From NCBI RefSeq assembly GCF_008364845.1, contig NZ_VTTP01000003.1:527821-591820 (forward strand): a DNA stretch of 64,000 nt, in the 5' to 3' direction. The position numbers and the translations under genes are program-made. Source of the DNA: Actinotalea subterranea (GTDB lineage: Bacteria > Actinomycetota > Actinomycetes > Actinomycetales > Cellulomonadaceae). Shown here piece by piece: positions 17,170 through 24,984 of the stretch (position 1 is the first letter of the stretch; each line of letters opens with the position of its first letter). Under the pieces are notes generated by a model that was not told the DNA's origin, did no database searches, and saw only the letters and a list, made by a program, of their open reading frames with translations.

Positions 17170-17754
17170 GTGAGCAACGTCGTTGGCTATGCGCGGGTGT
17201 CGCGCAACGATCAGAACCCGGCTGCGCAGGAGTCCGAGCTGCGCGCCGCCGGTGCGGTCAAGGTGTTCGTTGATCAGGGTGAGTCCAGTCGTGTGAAGGA
17301 CCGCCCGCAGTGGCTCGCGTGCCTGGACTACCTGCGGGCTGGGGACACCCTTGTCGTGCGCCGGCTCGACCGGATCGCGGGCAGCGAGAAGATGGCGATC
17401 GAGACGATCAGCGAGTTGCACGAGCGCGGGGTGAACATCAAGTCCCTGACTGAGCCGGACATCGACACCACGACTCCGATGGGTCGGGCGCTGTTCGGCA
17501 TCGTCGCGGTGTTCGCGCAGCTGCGTGTCGACACCATCCGTGACAACACCCGGCGCGGCCTGGCGCACGCCCGGGCGCAGGGCCGCGTCGGTGGCCGGCC
17601 GTCGGTGATGACCCCGGAGCGGACCGCGGCTGCGTTGCGGATGCACGAGCGGGGCCAAAGCATCGCGCACATCGCGCGCGTGCTTGGCGTCGGTGCGTCC
17701 AGCGTCTCGCGCGCCCTCGCCAAGGCAGGCGAGCAGACCACCGCGTCGTTGTAG
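17170..17754 (+). CDS. Serine recombinase (resolvase/invertase family)
   Basis: A 194-residue small serine recombinase. The catalytic serine is Ser11 in YARVSRNDQN; the conserved VVRRLDRIAGS with catalytic arginines, then GRALFGIVAVFAQLRVD, and a C-terminal helix-turn-helix (SIAHIARVLGVGASSVSRAL) follow in family order. Two adjacent GTG codons (17167 and 17170) can start it; a GGGGGAG purine run precedes both, and 17170 gives a ten-base spacing. It lies eight bases after the fic stop. It probably resolved or inverted the element that carries the metal genes. Confidence 0.88.
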   Translation: MSNVVGYARVSRNDQNPAAQESELRAAGAVKVFVDQGESSRVKDRPQWLACLDYLRAGDTLVVRRLDRIAGSEKMAIETISELHERGVNIKSLTEPDIDTTTPMGRALFGIVAVFAQLRVDTIRDNTRRGLAHARAQGRVGGRPSVMTPERTAAALRMHERGQSIAHIARVLGVGASSVSRALAKAGEQTTASL

Positions 17755-17812
17755 GTCGTCTTGAGGGTGACGCGGCCCGTGGTCCGGGGCAGACTGCAAA
17801 GGGACCTGAGCG

Positions 17813-18166
17813 ATGGAGCCGAAGGGGTGGGCGGAGATGATGATCGGCCGCGGACATAGGCGCAGACCGCTAGAACCCGTTGACCGCTGGTTGAACGAGG
17901 CGGGCCACGACACCCACGACCGGATCAGCGCGGTCTATGAACAGCTCCGGGGCGAGGACGCCGCGACGGTGCTCGCCGGACTCGAGCAGGCTGGGGTCGA
18001 GGGTCCGCCTGAGGCAGTGCAGGGATTGGTGCGCCGGATCAGCGAGATGCCCACATGGGCGGGGGCGCCCGAGGGCGCCGAGTGGCGCGATGCGAAGGGC
18101 CGCAGGCACCGGATCGCAGTCACCACAAGGTTTCAGGTGCGAGGGGATTTCCGCAGGCCTGAGTAG
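17813..18166 (+). CDS. Hypothetical protein
   Basis: 117 residues, not recognised. It is soluble and charged, with a helical middle (DATTVLAGLEQAGVEGPPEA-like segment) and a Trp-containing C-terminal half (EWRDAKGRRHRIAVTTRF). The ATG at 17813 is used; in-frame ATGs at 17837 and 17840 are alternatives. It follows the recombinase in the same direction and is probably part of the mobile element. Codon use fits a real gene, but its role is unknown. Confidence 0.55.
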   Translation: MEPKGWAEMMIGRGHRRRPLEPVDRWLNEAGHDTHDRISAVYEQLRGEDAATVLAGLEQAGVEGPPEAVQGLVRRISEMPTWAGAPEGAEWRDAKGRRHRIAVTTRFQVRGDFRRPE

Positions 18167-18313
18167 TGCCTCGCCCGGTACGAGGCGCGCAGGTGTTGCG
18201 TGAGGAGACTCGTCAGCGCAGGTCCGTGCTCGCACTTCCGGGCGACGTCGGGCGTTGAGCAGGGGGCGCTGAAGCGGCACCGTCGGCGGCTGCGTGAGTC
18301 TGTGCACCCGCCC

Positions 18314-18955
18314 TCACCGCCGAGCCGGCGCCAGGGCAGCGTCAACGGTCATGAGACCCTCGGGGACCCCTCGCGCCAGCGACTCGAGGGACTCGCTGAC
18401 GAACCTCACCTCCATGTGCACCACGACGAGTCCGGCGCGGGTGATGCCCCGTTCGACACCTGCGAGCACCTGCTCCGTCTCCGCGGCGGTGATGACGTCG
18501 TCGACCGCGCGGTAGGCGTCGGGCCCCCACGGGCTCACCACCACGTGCAGAGCGGCCCCGTACACGGGTGCGAGCGCCGCCTCTACGGCGTGCCCGTCGT
18601 GCGCCGCGACCAGCACCTGCCGCCCAGCAGGGCCCTGCAGGGCAACGCGCCAGATCATGGCGCCGCTCGCCCATAGGGGTGCTTCCGCGGTGAGCGCGCG
18701 ATCAGGGGTGCTGCCATCGACTGGCGCCGATCCGAACCCGCCCCCGCCGACTGCGGCGTAGGTGTGTGGCTCGAGCTTGGCCGGTTTCGCGCCCATGACG
18801 CGTTCCACCCGGAGTTCGCCTTCGCGCCACACGCCAACAGCGGTGGCGTACTTTCCCTCAAAGCGACGCAGATCGACGGCGCCGGCGCCCTGGATAGGCA
18901 CTAGCGCGGCGGTGGCCGGGTAGGGGACGCCTGTGGGGACGCCAAGCGCAGCCAC
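18314..18955 (-). CDS. Hypothetical protein, possibly 5'-truncated
   Basis: 213 residues from a GTG at 18955, not recognised. Codon choice is coding-like, though less GC-extreme than the flanking chromosome. It contains a Gly-rich loop (AVGGGGFG) and ends with an alternating hydrophobic domain. No ATG and no ribosome site precede the GTG. The open frame continues upstream for about 70 coding-like bases to a stop near 19050, so the original start may have been lost. It lies at the junction between the metal island and the chromosome. Confidence 0.5.
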   Translation of the reverse strand: MAALGVPTGVPYPATAALVPIQGAGAVDLRRFEGKYATAVGVWREGELRVERVMGAKPAKLEPHTYAAVGGGGFGSAPVDGSTPDRALTAEAPLWASGAMIWRVALQGPAGRQVLVAAHDGHAVEAALAPVYGAALHVVVSPWGPDAYRAVDDVITAAETEQVLAGVERGITRAGLVVVHMEVRFVSESLESLARGVPEGLMTVDAALAPARR

Positions 18956-19212
18956 GTCGCGCCCTATCGCGTAGCCGCCGGACTCGGTGCGGACGACCGT
19001 ACCTGTCGACTCGGCACGGTCGCCCGCCGCACGACGAGGTCTGCGAGGGCCACTGGATCAGCGTGGCATCGCGGCGCCCGTCACGCCGCTGCGGCCGCCG
19101 GCCTGCTCGTGGTCGGCTCCACCGTCCAAGGCCATCACGCCAGGTCACTGCCCCGCCACTGCTTCCCCGGTGCGGCGCGGGAGGCTGAGCTCACCCGAGC
19201 CGTCGTCCTCGC

Positions 19213-19302
19213 CTACGACCTCGGGCTGGCGGCGGCGGCGGGTGCGGCGGCAGCGGCGACGATCAGCGCGGCGGCGCCGGCGGAGAAGAGACGGGTGCGC
19301 AT
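19213..19302 (-). pseudogene. Truncated secreted-protein gene (signal peptide only)
   Basis: On the minus strand an AGGAGG ribosome site (spacing four) precedes ATG and codons for a classic signal peptide: a basic start (RTRLF), a hydrophobic Ala-rich core, and an AAAAS end. A TAG follows after 29 codons. One base out of frame, an acidic segment (EVVGEDDGSGEL) continues and then stops. Upstream lies a 5-base stem with a TTCG loop (AGCCCTTCGGGGCT) and TACAGGTGTC, close to CopY/BlaI-type TACAnnTGTA. A frameshifted remnant of a secreted protein is the best reading. Confidence 0.4.
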
Positions 19303-19556
19303 GGTTCCTCCTGGATCAGCCCCGAAGGGCTCGGAAGTGCTTGACACCTGTACTACTTCCGGAGGGTGGCGCGTGGATGCAGCGAGTTTCGAGGAACTTC
19401 TGACGCGCCTCGCCGGGCGGCGCGCCCGCTCGCTGCGGGGCCTGTGCCGCCCTCCCCGACCGGGCCCCGCACGACGAGTCGCGTGGGGGAGCGTGTGCCG
19501 GGGAGGACGTCAGGCGGCGTGCGCGCCGGGAAGGGCGGCCGCTATGCGGACCGGGG
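19303..19556. other. Intergenic stretch without a recognised gene
   Basis: About 250 bases between the signal-peptide remnant and the next minus-strand gene. Apart from the small TTCG-loop hairpin near 19317-19330 no gene, repeat or terminator is evident. It may contain the junction of the island with the chromosome. Confidence 0.3.
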
Positions 19557-20057
19557 TCAGCGGCGGCCCCGCCGCAGCGTGACGTCGCCCACGGCAACTG
19601 CGACGTCGACCATCCCGTCCTGCACGGCGAGGTCCGTGACCGTCAGCCCCGCGGACCGCGCGTCGACGGCTGCCTGCACCGCGACGTCGACCAGCGCGTC
19701 GCCTGGCGTCCGGCGAACCGTCACGAGCCCGGCGGGCAGGCCGCGCCGACGCAGCGCCGACTCGAGCGGGTCGGCGATGTGCCCGAGCAGCTTGTGTGCA
19801 GGCAGGGCGCGCGCGTGCGCGGTGACCCGGAACGTCGCGACGCCCGCCGCGAACTCGACCATCTCGGCCGTGACGGACACGGTGCCCGCCGCGGCGGCGG
19901 CGAGGCGCAGCGGCGCCGGCGGGTCCGGGATCTGCCGCAGGTCGACCTCGACCTGGATGACCGACCCCTCCGCGCTGATCGACCGCACGAGCGACGGCAG
20001 CGGCCGGGCGGCGCGCGCGAGGGTGAGGGCTTCGGTCAGCGTCATGGTGAGGCGCAC
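19557..20057 (-). CDS. Hypothetical protein (DUF-like, two beta-rich repeats)
   Basis: 166 residues, not assigned to a named family. The sequence alternates hydrophobic beta strands with short turns, and two related halves can be sensed (IQVEVDLRQIPDPPAPLRL and LVDVAVQAAVDARSAGL), as in soluble lipid-binding or flotillin-like proteins. AAGGAG five bases before the GTG at 20057 supports this start; an ATG 12 bases downstream is possible. It is divergent from the thioredoxin-NHL gene, with a 174-base gap. No signal peptide or membrane segment. Confidence 0.6.
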   Translation of the reverse strand: MRLTMTLTEALTLARAARPLPSLVRSISAEGSVIQVEVDLRQIPDPPAPLRLAAAAAGTVSVTAEMVEFAAGVATFRVTAHARALPAHKLLGHIADPLESALRRRGLPAGLVTVRRTPGDALVDVAVQAAVDARSAGLTVTDLAVQDGMVDVAVAVGDVTLRRGRR

Positions 20058-20231
20058 AGGTACTCCTTGGGGTCGACGGGGTGCCCGGACACGCTACGGC
20101 TCCGCGAGACGCCGCGCGGGCGATCCGAGGCGATTCGTGCGGAGTTGCGCGCGGTGCGTCGTGAGCGTCGGGGCGGCCCGGCCGACGGACAAGCGGGCAT
20201 GCGGTGCCGCCGGCTCGTGTTCACTACACCT

Positions 20232-22166
20232 GTGACCCAGAGCAGCACGCGTCTCCCGAAGGTCCGCGCCTCCGAGCTCGTCGGCCGCGGGTGGCTCAAC
20301 ACGGGCGGGCGCGACGTGACGCTCGCGGACCTGCGCGGCAAGATCGTCGTGCTCGACTTCTGGACGTTCTGCTGCGTCAACTGCCTGCACGTCCTCGACG
20401 AGCTGCGTGAGCTCGAGGAGCAGCACCGCGACGTGCTCGTGATCGTCGGGGTCCACTCGCCGAAGTTCGTCCACGAGGCCGACCCGGTCGCGCTCGCGGC
20501 CGCCGTCGACCGCTACGAGGTGCGGCACCCGGTCCTGGACGACCCGGAGCTGACCACGTGGTCCGCGTACTCGGCGCGCGCGTGGCCGACGCTCGTGGTC
20601 GTCGACCCGGAGGGCTACATCGTCGCGCACATGGCGGGCGAGGGGCACCGGCACAACCTCGCGGTCCTGGTCCGCGAGCTCGTCGCCGAGCACGAGGCGA
20701 AGGGGACCCTGCACCGCGGTGACGGCCCCTACGTGCCCCCGCCCGCGACGTCGTCCACGCTCCGCTTCCCCGCGAAGGCCGTGCGCCTGCCGAACGGGAA
20801 CCTCCTGGTGGCCGACGCCGGTCACCACAGCCTCGCGGAGCTCGCGCCCGACGCCGAGACGCTCGTGCGGCGCATCGGCTCCGGGGAGCGCGGGTTCGTC
20901 GACGGCGAGCTCGACGAGGCCCGTTTCAGCGAGCCCAACGGCCTGACGCTCGTGCCCGAGGGGCGGCGTGCGGAGCTGGGGTACGACGTCGTCGTCGCGG
21001 ACACGGTCAACCACGCGTTGCGCGGCGTGCGGCTCGAGGACGGGACGGTCCGGACGCTCGCGGGCAACGGGCAGCAGTGGATGGTGGGGGCGGCGGACAA
21101 CCTCGTCGAGGGCCCTGACGCGATCCCCGCGGGCGTGCAGTACACGGGCCCGGCGCAGACCACCAAGCTGTCGTCGCCGTGGGACGTCGTCTGGTTCGAG
21201 CCGCTCGCGGCGTTCGTCGTCGCGATGGCCGGCAACCACACGCTGTGGACGTTCGACCCTGAGGCGCGCGTGATCAGCCACCTCGCGGGCACCATGAACG
21301 AGGGACTGCTCGACGGCCCGGTCGAGGACGCGTGGTTCGCGCAGACGTCGGGCCTCGCCGTCGGGCCCGACGGGCGGCTGTGGCTCGCGGACTCCGAGGT
21401 GTCGGCGCTGCGCTGGGTCGACTCGCCGCCCGGGAGCGCCGACCTCACCGTGGGCACCGCCGTCGGTGCCGGCCTGTTCGACTTCGGCTACCGCGACGGT
21501 GCCGCCGACCAGGCGCTCCTCCAGCACCCGCTCGGTGTCGCGGTGCTGCCCGACGGATCGATCGCCGTCGCCGACACCTACAACGGTGCGGTCCGGCGGT
21601 ACGCACGCGCGGACGGGGGCGCCGCGGGCGTCGGCGAGGTCACGACCCTGGCCCGGGACCTCGCGGAGCCGTCCGGCCTGGTCGTCGAGGCGCACGACGA
21701 CGGGGCGATCGACCTCCTCGTCGTCGAGTCAGCGGCGCACCGCCTCACCCGCGTGCGGCTCCCTGCCAAGCTCGCGGGCGAGATCCGCGACGCCGGAGCC
21801 CACCGCACCCGGCGGCCCGTGTCCGAGATCGGCTCGGGGGACGTGCTGCTCGACGTGGTCTTCACACCCGCCGTCGGGCAGAAGTACGACGACCGGTACG
21901 GCCCGTCCACGAGGCTCCAGGTGTCGGCCACACCCCCGGAGCTCCTGCTCGACGGCGCCGGCGACGACATCCCGCTCGAGCGCGCCCTGCGGATCAACCC
22001 GGCCGTCGCCGAGGGGGTGCTGCACGTGACCGCCCAGGCGGCGTCGTGCGACGCGGACCCCGCGATCGAGTACCCGGCGTGCCACCTCAACCAGCAGGAC
22101 TGGGGCGTCCCCGTCCGGGTGGTCGACGGCGGTCCGACGGTGCTCACGCTGCCGCTGCACGGCTGA
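20232..22166 (+). CDS. Thioredoxin-like domain plus NHL-repeat protein (NHLRC2-like)
   Basis: About 644 residues. The N-terminal thioredoxin-fold domain carries DFWTFCCVNCLHVLDEL with the CVNC site at residues 48-51. NHL beta-propeller repeats follow from about residue 180 to 520; their signature is seen in NGNLLVADAGHHSLAEL, DVVVADTVNHALRGV, DGRLWLADSEVSALRWV and DGSIAVADTYNGAVRRY. The last part is a small beta-sandwich. The layout matches NHLRC2 homologs of unclear redox role. Start uncertain: GTG at 20232 fits the family N-terminus, and ATG at 20199 is an alternative; neither has a clear ribosome site, so the message may be leaderless. Confidence 0.88.
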   Translation: MTQSSTRLPKVRASELVGRGWLNTGGRDVTLADLRGKIVVLDFWTFCCVNCLHVLDELRELEEQHRDVLVIVGVHSPKFVHEADPVALAAAVDRYEVRHPVLDDPELTTWSAYSARAWPTLVVVDPEGYIVAHMAGEGHRHNLAVLVRELVAEHEAKGTLHRGDGPYVPPPATSSTLRFPAKAVRLPNGNLLVADAGHHSLAELAPDAETLVRRIGSGERGFVDGELDEARFSEPNGLTLVPEGRRAELGYDVVVADTVNHALRGVRLEDGTVRTLAGNGQQWMVGAADNLVEGPDAIPAGVQYTGPAQTTKLSSPWDVVWFEPLAAFVVAMAGNHTLWTFDPEARVISHLAGTMNEGLLDGPVEDAWFAQTSGLAVGPDGRLWLADSEVSALRWVDSPPGSADLTVGTAVGAGLFDFGYRDGAADQALLQHPLGVAVLPDGSIAVADTYNGAVRRYARADGGAAGVGEVTTLARDLAEPSGLVVEAHDDGAIDLLVVESAAHRLTRVRLPAKLAGEIRDAGAHRTRRPVSEIGSGDVLLDVVFTPAVGQKYDDRYGPSTRLQVSATPPELLLDGAGDDIPLERALRINPAVAEGVLHVTAQAASCDADPAIEYPACHLNQQDWGVPVRVVDGGPTVLTLPLHG

Positions 22167-22210
22167 CCGGGGCGCCGCCGCGGTCGTCGACGGCGGTCCC
22201 GCGACGCTCG

Positions 22211-22245
22211 CGCCCAGCTGCCCAGCTGCCCAGCTGCCCGGCTGA
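22211..22245. repeat. Short tandem repeat in the intergenic region
   Basis: Four consecutive copies of an 8-base unit close to CCCAGCTG lie between convergent genes. It is a simple sequence repeat with no visible function. Confidence 0.6.
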
Positions 22246-22293
22246 GCACGCCGACGCAGCGCGGCGCCGCGTCGCGACGACGGACGGCCGGCG

Positions 22294-23268
22294 TCACGGC
22301 TGGGCTTCTCCCGGTAGGCGTTCTGCGGACTCGGCGAGCCGGGCGGCCAGGCCCTTGACCTCTCCGCGCAGCTCGTCGGGCCCGTGGATGGTGAAGGGCC
22401 ACTCCAGGGAGGCGAGCAGGTGGGCCATGCCGTCCAGCCGTTCGGCACGCGTGTGCAGCAGGACGCCGGTGGGCTGGGCGGTGAGCGTCACCGCGGCGCG
22501 AAGCAGGCGGCGGGCGACCTCGTCGAGCGGTCCGTGGATCGTGACCTCAACCCGCCAGCGGTAGGACCCCTGCCCGAGGGTCGACGTCAGGTGGTCCACG
22601 GGGTCGAAGCCGTCGGGCACGGTGAAGGCGCCGACCCGGGGGGTGACGGAGGCGATGCGGTCGATGCGGAAGCTCCTTAGGTCGTCGCGCAGGTGGTCGT
22701 GCCCGACGACGTACCAGCGGCCCGTGTGGAACACCACGCCGTAGGGGTCGACGTCGCGCTCGGTGTGCTCCTCGCGTGAGGACACGTGGCTGATCCCGAC
22801 GGTCGCGCGGGCGCGGGACGCCTCGGCGAGGGCCAGCAGCACGCCCGTCCCGGGCGCCTGCCCGGGCACGGTGCTCGCGGTGAACGACAGGGTCTCCCGC
22901 ATGGCGGCGAGCGGCTCGCGCAGGGCCTGCGGGAGCACCCGCTCGATCTTGGCCATGGCGCCCGCGCCGGCCGGTGCCGCGGTCTCCATGCCCAGCCGCT
23001 CGGCCGCGAGCAGGCCGAGGACGACGGCCAGGGCCTCGTCGTTCGTGAGGACCAGCGGGGGCATGCGGTAGCCGCGGGCCAGCCGGTAGCCGCCGTAGCG
23101 ACCTCGCTCCGCCTCCACGGGGATGCCCAGCTCCCGCAGGTGCGCGGTGTACCGCCGGACGGTGCGCACGTCGGTGCCCAGCCGCTCGGCGAGCTCGGCA
23201 CCGGTGAGCCGGACGTTGGACTGGAGCAGCTCCAGCAGGGTCAGCACGCGGGTCAGGGGATGCGACAT
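22294..23268 (-). CDS. YafY-type WYL-domain transcriptional regulator
   Basis: 324 residues. An N-terminal HTH_11 domain (LTGAELAERLGTDVRTVRRYTAHLRELGI) is followed by the WYL domain, where the usual W-Y-L is W-Y-V (GRWYVVGHD) with the downstream RSFRIDRI, and a WCX dimerization domain at the C-terminus. It is divergent from an alpha/beta hydrolase gene across 80 bases, so it probably controls itself and the hydrolase. WYL domains sense ligands or nucleic acids; the ligand here is unknown. Confidence 0.9.
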   Translation of the reverse strand: MSHPLTRVLTLLELLQSNVRLTGAELAERLGTDVRTVRRYTAHLRELGIPVEAERGRYGGYRLARGYRMPPLVLTNDEALAVVLGLLAAERLGMETAAPAGAGAMAKIERVLPQALREPLAAMRETLSFTASTVPGQAPGTGVLLALAEASRARATVGISHVSSREEHTERDVDPYGVVFHTGRWYVVGHDHLRDDLRSFRIDRIASVTPRVGAFTVPDGFDPVDHLTSTLGQGSYRWRVEVTIHGPLDEVARRLLRAAVTLTAQPTGVLLHTRAERLDGMAHLLASLEWPFTIHGPDELRGEVKGLAARLAESAERLPGEAQP

Positions 23269-23348
23269 GGATCACTCTGCTTGTGAGGGCGGATTCTGTC
23301 CTGTATCGACTTTACGCTCCCCACAACACCTCACCTCAGGGAGATCAC

Positions 23349-24083
23349 ATGGCCACCTTCGTCCTCGTTCCCGGCGCCTGGCTCGGCGCATGGGCCTGGG
23401 AAGACACCGCCCGGGCGCTCCAGGATCGCGGTCACACCGCGTTGCCGCTGACGCTGACCGGCCTGGCCGAGCGCGCCGACCAGGGCGGCCCGCAGACGGA
23501 CCTCGAGACGCACGTCGCGGACATCACGGGCCTCGTCGAGGAGCACGACCTGCGCGACGTCACGCTCGTCGCCCACAGCTACGCGGCCGCCCCGGTCACC
23601 GGCGCTGCGGGACGCCTCGGCGACCGGCTGGAACGCGTCATCTACGTGGACAGCGCCCCGTTCGCCCCGGGCATGTGCATGCTCGACCTCATGCCCCCGC
23701 AGGCAGCGGACCAGCTACGCCAGGAGGCCGACACCTCCGGCGACGGGTGGCGGCTGCCGATGCCGCCGTTCGACGTCGTGGGCCTGTCCAGCAGCCTCGA
23801 CGGCCTCGACCAGGGTGCCCTGGACGTCCTGCGCTCACGTGCCACGCCTCAGCCGTTCGGCACCTACACCCAGCGCCTCGCTGGCTCCGTCGAGCTCGAC
23901 GCCGGTGTGGACCGTGTGCTGGTCGCGTGCCACGACTTCGCCGGGCTGCTCGACGCCGGGGTGCCCATGCTGGCCTACCTGAACGAGGCGCCGTGGCGCC
24001 GCCTCGACCTGCCCACCGGCCACTGGCCGATGCTGTCGGCCCCCACCGAGCTCGCCGACGTGCTCGACAGGGCCGTCTCCTGA
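23349..24083 (+). CDS. Alpha/beta hydrolase (EstA/salicylate-esterase-like)
   Basis: 244 residues. Nucleophile elbow is VAHSYAAAP, so the serine sits in the AHSYA form rather than GxSxG. The oxyanion segment VPGAWLGAWAW and the final GHWPMLSAPTELADVL histidine complete the triad, as in plant methylesterase-like alpha/beta hydrolases. The ATG at 23349 has an AGGGAG site; an upstream frame (from 23283) lacks one. No signal peptide, so it is cytoplasmic. Control by the divergent WYL regulator is likely. Confidence 0.88.
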   Translation: MATFVLVPGAWLGAWAWEDTARALQDRGHTALPLTLTGLAERADQGGPQTDLETHVADITGLVEEHDLRDVTLVAHSYAAAPVTGAAGRLGDRLERVIYVDSAPFAPGMCMLDLMPPQAADQLRQEADTSGDGWRLPMPPFDVVGLSSSLDGLDQGALDVLRSRATPQPFGTYTQRLAGSVELDAGVDRVLVACHDFAGLLDAGVPMLAYLNEAPWRRLDLPTGHWPMLSAPTELADVLDRAVS

Positions 24084-24176
24084 CCGTCGCGTCGACAGGC
24101 GCTGCAGGAGGAGGGCGCTGCGAACGGGGCCCGCCTGGTGGCCGCACACGGCTACGTCGGCCGCGTGCACCGTGGG

Positions 24177-24677
24177 CTACAGGGCGCCCGCCGCGGCGTC
24201 GTGCAGGAGGGCGAGTGCACGCTCCGTCGTGGCGGTGAGCACCTCCGCGGGCGAGCCGGGGAAAACCTCCTTGACGGTGTGCTCCCCGCCCGGCGACACG
24301 ACGGCGAACCACACGGTCCCGGCGGGCTCGCCCTCGTCGGGCTCCGGTCCGCCGACCCCGGTCATCGCGACGCAGAGCTCGGCGCCGAGCAGCTCGGCCG
24401 TGCGGCGGGCCATGAGGACGGCGCACTCCCGCGTGACGACGGGCCCGCGCGGCACGTCGAGCAGCGAGAACTTCACCTCGGGGGAGTACGCCGCGATGGT
24501 CCCGCGGTACCAGGACGTCGCGTCGGGTGCGGCGGCGAGGACTGTCCCCACGGTGCCGGCCGTCAGCGACTCCGCCGTCGCGACGTGCCATCCGCGCTGG
24601 GCGACGGCGGCGGCGAGCCCCTCACAGAGCTCGGCGGCGGCCGCGGTCGCCTCGACGGCGGTGCTCAGGTGGGACAT
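24177..24677 (-). CDS. pncC: CinA-like nicotinamide-nucleotide amidase PncC
   Basis: 166 residues, the stand-alone CinA C-terminal domain. It deamidates nicotinamide mononucleotide to nicotinate mononucleotide for NAD recycling. The key TAESLTAG motif, the SPEVKFSLLDV segment and AMTGVGGPEP are conserved, in the expected order. The ATG at 24677 is used because upstream codons come from a GC-rich tandem repeat. It stands alone and is convergent with the hydrolase gene. Confidence 0.9.
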   Translation of the reverse strand: MSHLSTAVEATAAAAELCEGLAAAVAQRGWHVATAESLTAGTVGTVLAAAPDATSWYRGTIAAYSPEVKFSLLDVPRGPVVTRECAVLMARRTAELLGAELCVAMTGVGGPEPDEGEPAGTVWFAVVSPGGEHTVKEVFPGSPAEVLTATTERALALLHDAAAGAL

Positions 24678-24703
24678 GCCCCCAGGTTCCCCGATCCGCA
24701 ACG

Positions 24704-24770
24704 CCCGCGCACCCGCAGCGCCCGCGCACCCGCAGCGCCCCCCGCGCACCCGCAGCGTCCCCCGCGCACC
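24704..24770. repeat. 17-base tandem repeat upstream of pncC
   Basis: CCCGCGCACCCGCAGCG occurs at 24704-24720, 24721-24737 and 24741-24757, with a partial copy from 24761. It lies immediately upstream of pncC and is a variable-number type repeat. Confidence 0.75.
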
Positions 24771-24860
24771 CACCACCTCGCCCGGGCCCGCCGCGCCGGC
24801 GCACCCACAACGCCCGACGCCCTCGCCCGGGCCCGCGCCGCCTCCGTCCCCTCCCTGACG

Positions 24861-24930
24861 GCGAGATCGCACATCTGCACCGAGACCGTCCGTGCGCGAG
24901 TGCGACCTCGGTGGGAATGTGCGACCTCGG
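24861..24930. repeat. Inverted and direct repeats between pncC and the permease gene
   Basis: GTGCGACCTCGG occurs at 24900-24911 and 24919-24930. Its near-inverse, GCGAGATCGCACA, is at 24861-24873, and a related CACCGAGACC lies between. The arrangement can form a hairpin and resembles a dispersed intergenic palindromic element. Confidence 0.55.
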
Positions 24931-24984
24931 CGGGCTTGGCGACCCCGGCGGCCGGCGGCATGGGACGGGCGGAGCGCGCGGGGA

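Noticed and set aside
20094..21695. Long minus-strand open frame of 533 codons opposite the thioredoxin-NHL gene
   Set aside because: Its composition (Arg, Val, Asp repeats) is that of an antisense shadow of high-GC coding; the plus-strand frame has clear domains.
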